DNA of 64,000 bases from an uncultured Erythrobacter sp. GTDB lineage: Bacteria > Pseudomonadota > Alphaproteobacteria > Sphingomonadales > Sphingomonadaceae. Location of the stretch: contig NZ_CANLMB010000001.1 in assembly GCF_947492365.1 (NCBI RefSeq), forward strand, positions 372,001-436,000, read 5' to 3'. Shown here piece by piece: positions 1-8,152 of this stretch; positions within the stretch are counted from its first letter, which is position 1; each line of letters opens with the position of its first letter. The position numbers and the translations under genes were made by a program. Under the pieces are notes generated by a model. It did no database searches. It saw nothing but the letters and a program-made list of their open reading frames with translations, and was not told the origin of the DNA.

Positions 1-224
1 CGCTTGAACGCGGAGGAAGGCTGGGGGGTGTGTTGACGGCCTTTGTGGCGATAGTCCTGATGATGATCGCGCTGGGAATCGAATACGCACTGCGCCCGCC
101 GATCTGGTTGCAGGCGGCATTCTGGGCGCCGGTGACGGTGGGCGTGGTGATTTACTCACTGCGCCTGTTCAAGACGAAATTGCTCTACGAAAACTTTGAA
201 GAGCTTGAGGGGCCGCAAGAATGA
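1..224 (+). CDS. DUF983 family membrane protein, C-terminal part
   Basis: The frame is open from the left edge of the window, so the gene is 5'-truncated here; a GTG at 30 is in frame but is probably internal. The visible C-terminal part has two hydrophobic segments separated by a PPIWLQ-type turn and ends in a basic RLFKTKLLY stretch, typical of the end of DUF983 proteins. In alphaproteobacteria this family sits between cytochrome c oxidase subunit III and SURF1, which fits the next gene. The stop overlaps the SURF1 start (ATGA, 221-224), so the two are probably translationally coupled. The exact function of DUF983 is not established. Confidence 0.75.
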   Translation, partial: LERGGRLGGVLTAFVAIVLMMIALGIEYALRPPIWLQAAFWAPVTVGVVIYSLRLFKTKLLYENFEELEGPQE

Positions 225-823
225 TCCGCAAATTGCCTGTTATCCCGACGGTGCTGGTGCTGGCAGCGGCTGCGACGATGGTGTGGCTTGGCTTCTGGCA
301 ATTGGGCCGTGCAGACGAGAAGGCGGCGCTGATCGCCGAGTTCGAGGAGCGTTCAACCGATACAGAGATTCACGAGATCGTGGGCGGCAACGATCGCCTT
401 GTGTATCGCAATGTCCGCCTTTCCTGCGACCAACCGCGTGATTGGCAAGCAGTCGCCGGACGGAGTGATCGAGGGCAGAGCGGCTTTGCGCACCGCTTCG
501 TCTGCAACATTGAAACGCTATTTTCGTACGATGTTCCTCCAGCCCCTCCTATCGTGACCTATGCCGATATTGGTTGGTCCAACTCTCCTCAACAGCCCGA
601 CTTCAACGGGGGCAATGTTGAGGGAGTGCTTGTCCGTCTAGGCGATGATTTCAAGCTCGTGGCTAGCGAGCCGCTTGCGGGGCTACAACCACTTGCCAAG
701 CCCGATCCCAACGATCTGCCCAACAACCACCTTGCCTATGCTGGCCAGTGGTTCCTCTTCGCGCTGACCGCCCTCATCATCTACGGGTTCGCGTTGCGCG
801 CGCGGCTCGCAAAGCGCGACTAG
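221..823 (+). CDS. SURF1 family cytochrome oxidase biogenesis protein
   Basis: A 200-residue inner-membrane protein with one N-terminal and one C-terminal transmembrane helix around a periplasmic domain, the SURF1/Shy1 layout. The first helix ends in the family hallmark GFWQLGR (about residues 24-30), and the last helix follows an HLAYAGQWFLFA stretch typical of the family. SURF1 assists heme a insertion or maturation of subunit I of aa3-type cytochrome c oxidase. It overlaps the DUF983 gene by 4 bp and belongs to the end of an oxidase assembly operon lying outside the window. The periplasmic domain is shorter than in many homologues. Confidence 0.88.
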   Translation: MIRKLPVIPTVLVLAAAATMVWLGFWQLGRADEKAALIAEFEERSTDTEIHEIVGGNDRLVYRNVRLSCDQPRDWQAVAGRSDRGQSGFAHRFVCNIETLFSYDVPPAPPIVTYADIGWSNSPQQPDFNGGNVEGVLVRLGDDFKLVASEPLAGLQPLAKPDPNDLPNNHLAYAGQWFLFALTALIIYGFALRARLAKRD

Positions 824-884
824 GTGAATAGCAAGCGAGCCTTGCTTGCCCCGCCGCAAAGCCCCCGCTAACCGCGAAAGCACG

Positions 885-2291
885 ATGCAGTATATCTCCA
901 CCCGCGGCGCAGCGCCCGCACTCGACTTTGAAGGCGCAACTCTGGCAGGCCTTGCCTCTGATGGCGGGCTGTATTTGCCGCGCGAATGGCCGCGTCTGAG
1001 CGAGACGGACATCCGCGCGCTACGCGGGCTTTCCTACGCGCAACTTGCTGTGCGGATCATGCGGCCATTTGTTGCGGGCAGCCTGAGCGATGATGAGCTC
1101 GAAGCCTTGTGCGAGGCGGTCTATGGCGATTTCGGCCACAGCGCGGTCACGCCGCTGGTCCAGCTGAACGAGACGCATTGGTTGCTGGAGCTGTTCCACG
1201 GCCCGACGCTCGCGTTCAAGGATGTCGCGCTCCAGATGCTCGGCCATCTGTTCGAGACTTTTCTGGCGCGGCGCGGCGAGCGGCTCACCATCGTTGGCGC
1301 GACCAGCGGCGACACCGGCTCGGCAGCAATCAATGCGGTGGCGGGGCGCGAGCGGGTCGAGATATTCATGCTCCACCCCAATGGCCGTGTCAGCGACGTT
1401 CAGCGCCGCCAGATGACGACAGTGCGCGCGCCCAATGTCCACAACCTCGCGATTGATGGCAGCTTCGATGATGCGCAGAGCCATGTGAAGGCGATCTTTG
1501 CCGATAAGAGCGTGACCGGCACTCTGCGGATCGGGGCGGTTAACTCGATCAACTGGGCGCGGCTGATGGCGCAAGTGGTCTATTATTTCTACTCCGCGCT
1601 CCAGCTCGGCGCGCCGGATCGCAAGGTCGCTTACAGCGTGCCGACCGGCAATTTCGGCGATGTGTTCGCAGGCTATGTCGCGGCGCAGATGGGACTGCCG
1701 ATTGAACGGCTGATCGTTGCCACCAATGTCAACGACATCCTCCACCGCGCTTTGGGTGAGGGCGATTATTCGACCGGCGAGACGACCGCGACGATCACCC
1801 CGTCGATGGACATTCAGGTCAGCTCGAATTTCGAGCGGTTGCTGTTCGATTGCGGCGGGCGCGACGGAATGGCTTTGGGCGAGCAGATGCGCAGCTTTGA
1901 ACAGGCGCGCGCAATGCAGCTCACTGGCGCTCAGCGCGAAGGCGCAGCGGCGCTCTTCACCAGCGCGCGTGCGGACCAGGATGAAACCGCGCGGGCGCTG
2001 CAATGGGCCTATCGCAGCGCCGGTCAGGTGATCGACCCGCACACTGGCGTTGGCCTGCACGCGGCGCTTGCGACCGACACGGTCTCCATCGGGACGCCCA
2101 TTGTCACGCTCGCCACAGCGCATCCGGCGAAGTTCCCCGATGCGGTCGAGCGCGCCGTCGGAGTGCGACCTGCGCTTCCTGCGCGGGTGGGCGATCTGTT
2201 CGGGCGCGAGGAGCATTTCACCGAGCTTGGCGGCGACTACGAAGCGACCCGCGCATACGTGCTCGCCAATGCAGCGGTATCGGCGGGCTGA
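885..2291 (+). CDS. thrC: Threonine synthase
   Basis: A 468-residue PLP enzyme that converts O-phosphohomoserine to threonine. The N-terminus (YISTRGAAP, then DGGLYLP near residue 26) is the usual bacterial ThrC start, and the PLP lysine is in GPTLAFKD (K112). A SGDTGSAAI phosphate-binding loop follows. An in-frame TTG at 846 would add 13 residues, but the ATG at 885 matches the family N-terminus, so I chose it. The stop overlaps the next gene's ATG (TGATG at 2289-2293). Its place directly after SURF1 is common in sphingomonads. Confidence 0.95.
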   Translation: MQYISTRGAAPALDFEGATLAGLASDGGLYLPREWPRLSETDIRALRGLSYAQLAVRIMRPFVAGSLSDDELEALCEAVYGDFGHSAVTPLVQLNETHWLLELFHGPTLAFKDVALQMLGHLFETFLARRGERLTIVGATSGDTGSAAINAVAGRERVEIFMLHPNGRVSDVQRRQMTTVRAPNVHNLAIDGSFDDAQSHVKAIFADKSVTGTLRIGAVNSINWARLMAQVVYYFYSALQLGAPDRKVAYSVPTGNFGDVFAGYVAAQMGLPIERLIVATNVNDILHRALGEGDYSTGETTATITPSMDIQVSSNFERLLFDCGGRDGMALGEQMRSFEQARAMQLTGAQREGAAALFTSARADQDETARALQWAYRSAGQVIDPHTGVGLHAALATDTVSIGTPIVTLATAHPAKFPDAVERAVGVRPALPARVGDLFGREEHFTELGGDYEATRAYVLANAAVSAG

Positions 2292-3190
2292 TGGCGCGGC
2301 TCATCCAGCAGCCTCTTGTGATGGAGTGCGAAGGCTGGCCCGGAAGCGCATCCTATCGCCTGCTCGATAGCGGTGCGGGGCGCAAATATGAAAGCTTTGG
2401 CCCGCACGCATTTATCCGGCCCGAGCCGCAGGCAATGTGGCAACCGCGCCTTTCCGACTGGCCGGCCTCGGGCGAGTTTGTCCCCGGCTCGGACGAGGAT
2501 GGCGGTGGGCGTTGGAATCTCGATCCTGCCGTCCCGGCGGATGGGTGGGAGCTGGGCTGGAACGATGTGCGTTTCACTGCGCTGCCAACCCCGTTCCGGC
2601 ACCTGCAATTCTTCCCCGACATGGCGCCCGTATGGGACTGGATGCGCGCGCAATTGCACGGGCGCGACGATGCCGAGACGCTCAACATGTTCGGTTATAC
2701 CGGCCTTGGCACACTCGCACTGTCGGACCATGGCCGTGTCACCCATGTCGATGCGTCGAAGAAGTCGGTGGCACAGGCGCGCGCGAATGCGGAGCTGTCG
2801 GGCATGGAGGATCGCTCGATCCGCTGGCTGGTCGACGATGCCGCCAAGTTCACTGCGCGCGAAGTTCGGCGAGAGCGGCGTTATGACGGGATTATCCTTG
2901 ACCCGCCAAAGTTTGGTCGCGGGCCCAAGAACGAAACATGGCGGCTGGAAGAAGGCCTGCCCGAGCTGATCGGCGATTGCGCAAAGCTGCTCGATGACAA
3001 GAGCGCCTTCCTGTTCCTCACCGTCTATGCCGTGCGGATGAGCAGCCTTTCGATTGCCGGATTGCTCGAAGAAGCATTGCGCCACTTGCCCGGAACAATC
3101 GAGCATGGCGATCTGGCCGTGCGCGAAGAAGGAGAGGGTGGCCGCTTGCTCCCGACTGCCATCTTCGCGCGCTGGAGCAATTCCGGCTAA
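2291..3190 (+). CDS. Class I SAM-dependent methyltransferase (RlmI/RlmK-like)
   Basis: A 299-residue protein with a Rossmann SAM domain in its second half: motif I around NMFGYTGLGTL (132-142), the acidic residue in HVDAS (D154), and the catalytic-type DPPKF motif at 204-208. DPPKF is typical of the COG1092 rRNA cytosine methyltransferases such as RlmI. The N-terminal 110 residues are not a clear PUA domain, so the substrate is uncertain. It is translationally coupled to thrC (1-nt overlap) and followed 7 nt later by folB. The family assignment is firm; RNA as the target is inferred. Confidence 0.82.
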   Translation: MARLIQQPLVMECEGWPGSASYRLLDSGAGRKYESFGPHAFIRPEPQAMWQPRLSDWPASGEFVPGSDEDGGGRWNLDPAVPADGWELGWNDVRFTALPTPFRHLQFFPDMAPVWDWMRAQLHGRDDAETLNMFGYTGLGTLALSDHGRVTHVDASKKSVAQARANAELSGMEDRSIRWLVDDAAKFTAREVRRERRYDGIILDPPKFGRGPKNETWRLEEGLPELIGDCAKLLDDKSAFLFLTVYAVRMSSLSIAGLLEEALRHLPGTIEHGDLAVREEGEGGRLLPTAIFARWSNSG

Positions 3191-3197
3191 GGCGAAA

Positions 3198-3584
3198 ATG
3201 ATGGAACAGACCGATTCGCTTATCCTTGAAGTTGCCGATCTCGAAGTCGATGTCCTCACCGGCATCTATTCGGAGGAGACCGGCAAGCCCCAGCCGCTGC
3301 GCATCACGGTTCAGGTGCGCTATGATATTGCCGATCACTACGGCCCCGACACACCGCTTGATGCGAGCAAGAATTACATGGACCTGAAATTCGCGGCCTC
3401 TGAAGGGTTGCCCGAAGGTGTGCATTTCAAGCTGATCGAAGCGGTTGCCGACCATATTTGCGAGACGCTTTTCGCGCAGGATACGCGCGTGCAGGCGGTG
3501 ACGGTGAAGATTATCAAGCTCGCCATTGCCGAGGCGAACGAGCGGATCGGGATCACGCTCCACCGCGAACGACCGGCGGATTGA
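3198..3584 (+). CDS. folB: Dihydroneopterin aldolase
   Basis: A 128-residue protein of the FolB/FolX tunnelling fold. The features are the early VDVLTGIYSEE segment, NYMDLKF, and the C-terminal VTVKIIKLAIAEA strand-helix. FolB converts 7,8-dihydroneopterin to 6-hydroxymethyl-dihydropterin plus glycolaldehyde in folate synthesis. Two adjacent ATGs (3198 and 3201) can serve as start. It lies in a run of pterin-related genes, since the moa genes for molybdopterin start about 300 bp downstream, suggesting shared expression. Confidence 0.88.
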   Translation: MMEQTDSLILEVADLEVDVLTGIYSEETGKPQPLRITVQVRYDIADHYGPDTPLDASKNYMDLKFAASEGLPEGVHFKLIEAVADHICETLFAQDTRVQAVTVKIIKLAIAEANERIGITLHRERPAD

Positions 3585-3588
3585 TCGG

Positions 3589-3906
3589 ATGCAAGAGGTG
3601 TTCGAAATCGAGGCCTTGCCAGAAAGCGGCCTTGCCGCAAGTGCCGCCTTTTATCGCCATTATCTCGACCGCGCGCAAACGCTCTTGTCGCGCGAGGGCC
3701 TGACCTCGTTGGCGATTGTCTTGCCTGCTGCCGGTCAGGACGAAAATGGCTGGCGGCGCAGTTTGGCACGCGATCTTGCCCGCGCGCATACACCGGCCCG
3801 CGTGAATGTGATCGGTGCAGATGGCGCCGCAGCCAAAGCGTCAATGCTGGCATATTTAAGGGATGCGCCCGGTGTGACCGGCCAGTATCTTGCTGCTCAT
3901 GACTGA
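3589..3906 (+). CDS. Small conserved-looking protein of unknown function between folB and moaA
   Basis: A 105-residue soluble protein starting at ATG 3589, 4 nt after the folB stop, and overlapping the moaA start by 8 bp. Its coding character (GC-rich third positions) and tight packing say it is real. The middle (LAIVLPAAGQDENGWRRSLARDLARAHTPARVNVIG) looks like a strand-helix-strand piece of a Rossmann-type fold, perhaps a reduced dehydrogenase-like domain. I recognise no catalytic motif and assign no function. The position suggests a role linked to pterin or molybdopterin synthesis, which is inference only. Confidence 0.7.
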   Translation: MQEVFEIEALPESGLAASAAFYRHYLDRAQTLLSREGLTSLAIVLPAAGQDENGWRRSLARDLARAHTPARVNVIGADGAAAKASMLAYLRDAPGVTGQYLAAHD

Positions 3907-4921
3907 GCTTCCCACCCGGCACCCGGATATTATACTGGTCGATGCGTTCAAGCGCAGGATTTCCTATCTGCGCCTGTCAGTGACCGATCGCTGCGATCTG
4001 CGCTGCACCTATTGCATGCCGGAACGCATGACCTTCCTTCCCAAGCGTGAGGTTCTCAGTCTCGAAGAGCTCGACCAATTGGCGAGTGGTTTCATCGAGC
4101 GCGGCGTCACCAAGATCCGCATCACTGGCGGAGAACCGCTGGTGCGGCGCGACATTATGGACCTGTTCCGCGCGCTTGGGCGCCGGCTTGGCCACGGTCT
4201 GCAAGAGCTGACGCTTACCACCAATGCGACCCAGCTTGCCGAACATGCCGACGGTTTGGCGAAAGCGGGGGTGAAGCGGGTCAATGTCTCGCTCGATACA
4301 CTCGACCGCGCGCGCTTTTTGCAATTGTCGCGCCGCGATGCGCTGTCAAAAGTGCTCGACGGTATAGCGGCGGCGCGCGAGGCGGGGCTGAAGGTCAAGC
4401 TCAACGCGGTTGCGCTTAAGGGCGTGAATGAAGACGAGCTGCCAGACCTGATCGCGTGGGCGCATGGTCAGGGGCATGAAGTGACCCTGATCGAGGTGAT
4501 GCCGCTCGGCGATGTCGAGGAGGAGAGGCTTGACCAGTATCTCCCGCTCGATGCGGTGCGTGCGCAGCTCGAGCGCGATTGGACACTCACGCCCAGCGAC
4601 CATTCAAGCGGCGGCCCTGCGCGATATTTCGATATCGCAGAGACGGGCGGAAGGCTGGGGCTCATTACTCCGCACACCCACAATTTCTGCGACGGCTGCA
4701 ACCGGTTGCGGGTGACGGCAACCGGCCAGCTTTACCCCTGCCTCGGCGGCAGCGAGCAAGTCGATCTGCGCGCGGCCTTGCGCTCGGAAGCACCGCAAGA
4801 GCAGCTGGGCAGGGCGCTCGACCGGGCTATGATTATCAAGCCGGAGAAGCACAATTTCCGCATGGATGAGCGCGGCGCTGATCCCGCCCTTGCGCGGCAC
4901 ATGTCGATGACGGGAGGGTAA
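3899..4921 (+). CDS. moaA: GTP 3',8-cyclase (molybdenum cofactor biosynthesis protein A)
   Basis: A 340-residue radical-SAM enzyme. The N-terminal CxxxCxxC cluster motif is C32, C36, C39 (CDLRCTYC), followed by the ITGGEPLVR SAM-binding segment. The second 4Fe-4S site is visible near the C-terminus as CDGC followed by a third cysteine (LYPC). The protein ends in the family's diglycine (MTGG). With MoaC it converts GTP to cyclic pyranopterin monophosphate. I chose ATG 3899 over an in-frame TTG at 3890. moaD follows after 4 nt. MoaC is not visible in the window. Confidence 0.95.
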   Translation: MTELPTRHPDIILVDAFKRRISYLRLSVTDRCDLRCTYCMPERMTFLPKREVLSLEELDQLASGFIERGVTKIRITGGEPLVRRDIMDLFRALGRRLGHGLQELTLTTNATQLAEHADGLAKAGVKRVNVSLDTLDRARFLQLSRRDALSKVLDGIAAAREAGLKVKLNAVALKGVNEDELPDLIAWAHGQGHEVTLIEVMPLGDVEEERLDQYLPLDAVRAQLERDWTLTPSDHSSGGPARYFDIAETGGRLGLITPHTHNFCDGCNRLRVTATGQLYPCLGGSEQVDLRAALRSEAPQEQLGRALDRAMIIKPEKHNFRMDERGADPALARHMSMTGG

Positions 4922-4925
4922 GCCA

Positions 4926-5168
4926 ATGGCGGTGACCATCCTCTTCCTTGGCTCTTTGCGCGACATTGCTGGCGAGGAAAGCCGCGTGGTCGCTGCGCCG
5001 CTCGACTGGCAGGGTCTGCTAGACGCTGTCGGAGAAGGGGTGGCGAGCCAGCTCCATGGCGACCGGGTCAATGTGGCATGCGCTGGCAAGGTGCTGGGTG
5101 ACAAGCGTGATCTCCTCGCCAAGGACGGCGATGAAGTAGCGCTATTGCCCCCCGTGTCAGGCGGCTGA
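4926..5168 (+). CDS. moaD: Molybdopterin synthase small (sulfur carrier) subunit
   Basis: An 80-residue ubiquitin-fold protein with the obligatory C-terminal Gly-Gly (VSGG), preceded by the ALLPPVSGG end typical of MoaD. The thiocarboxylated C-terminus donates sulfur to cPMP within the MoaD2-MoaE2 synthase. It sits between moaA and moaE with short spacers (4 and 9 nt), so the three are almost certainly one transcript. Confidence 0.93.
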   Translation: MAVTILFLGSLRDIAGEESRVVAAPLDWQGLLDAVGEGVASQLHGDRVNVACAGKVLGDKRDLLAKDGDEVALLPPVSGG

Positions 5169-5177
5169 GGACAGCCG

Positions 5178-5624
5178 ATGCTCGACATCCGCCTTCTCGA
5201 TCAGCCTTTAGACCCGAACCCCGAGATTGACCGGCTGGCCTGCGGAACGCCGGACGCTGGCGGAATCGCGACGTTTGTTGGCAAGGTTCGCGCAGGCGGC
5301 GGCGTCGAGGCGTTAGAACTGTCGCATTACGAACCGCTCACCTTGCCCGGCATGCAGTCGCTTGGAGACAGCGCGGCGCAGCGCTTTGACCTGATGGGTC
5401 TGTTGATGCTCCACCGGATTGGACAGCTCGCTCCCGGCGATCCAATCGTATGCGTTTCGGCGGCCGCGCGTCATCGGCGCGATGCGATCCTCGCGGTTGA
5501 TTTCTGCATGGATCACCTCAAGAGCGCGGCGTGGTTCTGGAAGCGCGAACTTAGGGGTGGTGAGTGGCATTGGATCGAACCACGCGGCGCCGATCACAGC
5601 GATCTTGCGCGCTGGAGCGACTAA
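5178..5624 (+). CDS. moaE: Molybdopterin synthase catalytic subunit
   Basis: A 148-residue protein with MoaE features: GGIATFVGKVR near residues 28-38, LELSHYEP, an HRIGQLAPGDPIVCV segment, and near the C-terminus SAAWFWKRE, whose lysine is in the position of the catalytic lysine. It forms the active heterotetramer with MoaD and adds the dithiolene sulfurs to cPMP. Last gene of the moa run; an FNR box lies 12 nt after its stop and belongs to the next gene. Confidence 0.93.
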   Translation: MLDIRLLDQPLDPNPEIDRLACGTPDAGGIATFVGKVRAGGGVEALELSHYEPLTLPGMQSLGDSAAQRFDLMGLLMLHRIGQLAPGDPIVCVSAAARHRRDAILAVDFCMDHLKSAAWFWKRELRGGEWHWIEPRGADHSDLARWSD

Positions 5625-5635
5625 ATCCCGCCAGT

Positions 5636-5649
5636 TTGATCCGGATCAA
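5636..5649 (+). promoter_or_regulatory. Perfect FNR/FnrL box with class II-type promoter spacing
   Basis: The palindrome TTGAT-CCGG-ATCAA matches the FNR consensus TTGAT-N4-ATCAA at all ten defined positions. TAATCC at 5672-5677 is a plausible -10, which places the box centre near -41.5, the class II activator position. A strong AAGGAG Shine-Dalgarno precedes the ATG at 5703. An FNR-type regulator is encoded just downstream at 6188-6892 on the other strand. Confidence 0.75.
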
Positions 5650-5702
5650 GGTGGGGCGAATCGCCCGCGGCTAATCCTCCGTGCGAACGAAGGAGAAGCC
5701 CC

Positions 5703-6146
5703 ATGTCCCAACATCTTCAAACCAATCTCGAACAAGGCAAGGCCCGTATCGTCGATGCGCCTGCCAGCGCCCCGCACGCCACTGTGCGCCATCAGGTCGA
5801 TGTCGATCGCAATTTCGAGCTGCCGGTTGATCTTTATGCAGCGACCGCAGGCCTTTATCTGGCCTTTCTGGCGGTAATGCTTGCCGGTTTTGCAACCGGG
5901 GGCCTTATCATCCCCATCGCGATCTGCGCGGTGCTTGTGGTCGCGATTTTCGGTGTCCCGGCGATCTGGACCCGGCTCAAAGACAACAATTCAAAACCGA
6001 TGAGCCTTGGCCAATTCGCGCATAAGGGGATCATGACCAATACCGGCCATTGCAGCGCGCGCGATGCGGCGGTGCAGATGCTGATCCTGCCGGTTCTTAT
6101 CATTCTTTGGGCCTGCGCCTGCGTGACGATAGCCGCGCTGGTGTGA
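5703..6146 (+). CDS. Small membrane protein of unknown function, predicted FnrL target
   Basis: A 147-residue protein: a polar N-terminus (about 1-43), two closely spaced transmembrane helices (about 45-87), a cytoplasmic-type loop holding a GHCSARDAAVQM segment (about 115-126), and a third helix at the C-terminus with a CAC pair. I do not recognise a family. It is controlled by a perfect FNR box 54-67 bp upstream and its start is set by AAGGAG at about 5689. Low-oxygen induction is the inferred regulation, perhaps linked to respiration. It is convergent with the fnrL gene. Confidence 0.75.
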   Translation: MSQHLQTNLEQGKARIVDAPASAPHATVRHQVDVDRNFELPVDLYAATAGLYLAFLAVMLAGFATGGLIIPIAICAVLVVAIFGVPAIWTRLKDNNSKPMSLGQFAHKGIMTNTGHCSARDAAVQMLILPVLIILWACACVTIAALV

Positions 6147-6187
6147 TCGAGGGGCTCGATCGCCCGGACGCGGCGCCACGATTTCAG

Positions 6188-6892
6188 TTAAAGATCAGCT
6201 GACTGGCGCCCGGAGAGGGCCTGAAGAAGCGCGGGGTCGACCAGTTCGATCCCGCGCTTACCTTTGCGTGCAATCGCCCCCATCTCCTCAATCTCACCAA
6301 GCTTGCGGCTGACGGTCTCAATCGTCAGGCCGAGCATATTGGCGATCTCTCCGCGTGTGAGCGGCAGTTCGAAAGAGCGCGCAATGTGACAGGAAGAATC
6401 GCTCGCAGCGGCCGCGAAATCGTGGATCAAAGCGGCCAGACGCGCCTCGGCGCTGGCATGTGCGGTCAGCTCCAGCAGGTTGCGCGTCGCCAGCAAATCT
6501 TCCTGACTGCGCCGCAGCAGCGCCCGCGCGAGCGCAGGATAGGTCTCAATCGCCCGCTCGATATCCTTGCGCGCGAAAGTGCAAAGCTTGCTCTCGGTCA
6601 GCGCAACTACGTCGTGGTGCGCGAAGGGGGTGAAAAGCTCCCCGATAAACCCTGAAGGATGGACCAGGGCGAGGATCTGCTCGGTCCCTTCACGGTCGAC
6701 TGCCGACACTTTGAGAGCTCCGCTGACGAGCGTCGCACAGGCCGCATCGTCATCGCCTGCCGCAAACAGCATCTCGCCGCGTTTGATGATGCGGGTGCGC
6801 CCTGCAGCGGAAAGCGCCTCTCGCTCGTCATGGGTGAGAACCGAGCAGGCCGCGCTGTCGCGCACAGGACAGGTCTCGCAAGCGAGGCTCAT
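6188..6892 (-). CDS. fnrL: FNR/FnrL-type oxygen-sensing transcriptional regulator
   Basis: A 234-residue Crp/Fnr protein. The N-terminus carries C5-x2-C8-x7-C16, and a further cysteine at C104 (SKLCTF) aligns with the central cysteine of E. coli FNR, so a 4Fe-4S sensor is likely. A cNMP-type beta-barrel fills the first half. The helix-turn-helix near residue 185 ends in the recognition helix ETVSR, the FNR signature that reads TTGAT half-sites. A perfect such site lies about 540 bp beyond the gene's 3' end. Its start overlaps the stop of the preceding lipoprotein gene (ATGA). Confidence 0.9.
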   Translation of the reverse strand: MSLACETCPVRDSAACSVLTHDEREALSAAGRTRIIKRGEMLFAAGDDDAACATLVSGALKVSAVDREGTEQILALVHPSGFIGELFTPFAHHDVVALTESKLCTFARKDIERAIETYPALARALLRRSQEDLLATRNLLELTAHASAEARLAALIHDFAAAASDSSCHIARSFELPLTRGEIANMLGLTIETVSRKLGEIEEMGAIARKGKRGIELVDPALLQALSGRQSADL

Positions 6893-7401
6893 TGTCCAAG
6901 TTCCGCAAGCAATGCATCGAGGATTTCGTCTTGCTCGGAAAGAAAAGATGCGACCTGAATTTGTGCAACGGCGATTGCGTCTGTCGGTGCGAATGTGCTC
7001 GCAACGCGCGCCTCCAGCGTATCCAGTTCGGCCATTGCAAGCTGCGTATCGCTGCGCAGCGATGTGAGCACGGACAATGCGGTTTCGGCTCGGGCGCGCT
7101 CATTACTTTCGATCCCGCCGCCTCTTGCCTCACGAACAAGGCCAAGCGCGCCAGATTGCTCGCCTAAGAACAGCTGATGGGTTGCGCGCGCTCTAGCGGC
7201 GATGCTTCCGATCTCCTGATCCGAGGCGACCGGAGCGGCCGGAGCCGCGTCTGCCGGCGCAACAGTGGAAAATTCACCGCTGACGCGCTCTGCATCGCGG
7301 ATCGCGAGCGAGGGATACTTGCTGCTGTCGCCCGCGCAGGCAGCCAGAATCGCTGAGCTTGCGGCGATGAGAATGCAGGATCGAATATGCATGGGTTTCA
7401 T
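6889..7401 (-). CDS. Lipoprotein of unknown function, coupled to fnrL
   Basis: Starting at ATG 7401 this encodes 170 residues with a basic n-region, a hydrophobic stretch and a lipobox ILAAC (C22). The mature part is Ala/Glu-rich and probably helical, with long segments resembling coiled coil (SNERARAETALSVLTS and after). A longer in-frame start at 7446 would put 15 extra residues before the signal sequence and is less likely. The 3' end overlaps the fnrL start by 4 bp. No enzymatic motif is visible. Confidence 0.72.
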   Translation of the reverse strand: MKPMHIRSCILIAASSAILAACAGDSSKYPSLAIRDAERVSGEFSTVAPADAAPAAPVASDQEIGSIAARARATHQLFLGEQSGALGLVREARGGGIESNERARAETALSVLTSLRSDTQLAMAELDTLEARVASTFAPTDAIAVAQIQVASFLSEQDEILDALLAELGQ

Positions 7402-7495
7402 TGCGAGAGCCGTTACCATGGGTGCGCCCGCCGACAAAGTCCGCAATCACACAGTCTGCGCACGGTGGAGAAGCGAAATAGTCTCAAGACTCTCG

Positions 7496-7524
7496 TTGAC
7501 TTGGCCAGATCATTCCCTTAACGG
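7496..7524 (+). promoter_or_regulatory. Possible rplU-rpmA promoter
   Basis: TTGACT at 7496-7501 is a good -35, followed at 17 bp by a poor -10 (TAACGG, 7519-7524). This would give rplU a leader of roughly 95 nt. The 226-bp gap 7402-7627 otherwise holds no gene that I can see. Confidence 0.35.
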
Positions 7525-7627
7525 CACCCATCTTTCCGGCGCTGCAAACTCGCGGCGCCGCATTGCCGTTCGTAAGGTGCTAAAAAGCACTGGATCGGAC
7601 ATAGCACGAGATTGAGAGTTACAAGCC

Positions 7628-8140
7628 ATGTTCGCAGTAGTGCGCACGGGCGGCAAGCAGTATCGGGTTGCCGCCGGAGACAAGATAGCCGTTGAAAAAC
7701 TCGCTGGTGAAGCGGGTGACACGATCACTTTGGGCGACGTTCTGCTCGCTGGCGAAGGTGACAATGTCGCCGACGCTGCGAAAGTGACGGTTTCGGCAGA
7801 AATCATTGCCCAAGCCAAGAGCGAGAAGGTCGTCGTTTTCAAAAAACGTCGCCGTCACAATTATCGCCGTAAGGCCGGCCATCGCCAACAGATGACGCTG
7901 CTGCGCATCACCGATGTGGGCGAAGGCAAGAAGAAGGCTCCAGCCAAGAAGGCTGACGCCGAGGCCAAGGCAGCACCGGCAAAGAAAGCCGCACCTGCCA
8001 AGAAGGAAGCCGAGAAGAAGGCTCCCGCCAAGAAGGCAGCTCCGAAGAAAGAAGCAGCGGCCAAGAAGCCCGCAGCCAAGAAAGCACCGGCTAAAAAGGC
8101 GCCTGCCAAGAAGGCAGCGCCCAAGGCCGACAAGAAGTAA
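7628..8140 (+). CDS. rplU: 50S ribosomal protein L21 with long Lys/Ala-rich tail
   Basis: Residues 1-100 are a normal L21 ([13 protein letters not shown] start; [18 protein letters not shown] near the end of the core). Residues from about 101 to 170 are an added tail of Ala/Lys/Pro repeats ([15 protein letters not shown] units) that resembles histone H1 or HupB-type tails. L21 binds 23S rRNA; the tail is probably disordered and RNA-binding. rpmA follows 12 nt later, the universal rplU-rpmA pair. Confidence 0.96.
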   Translation: MFAVVRTGGKQYRVAAGDKIAVEKLAGEAGDTITLGDVLLAGEGDNVADAAKVTVSAEIIAQAKSEKVVVFKKRRRHNYRRKAGHRQQMTLLRITDVGEGKKKAPAKKADAEAKAAPAKKAAPAKKEAEKKAPAKKAAPKKEAAAKKPAAKKAPAKKAPAKKAAPKADKK

Positions 8141-8152
8141 GGATCAGGACCA

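Noticed and set aside
1020..2216. Long open frame antisense to thrC (about 398 codons)
   Set aside because: GC-rich coding DNA often leaves an open antisense frame; the thrC protein is unmistakable and the antisense product has no family-like features.
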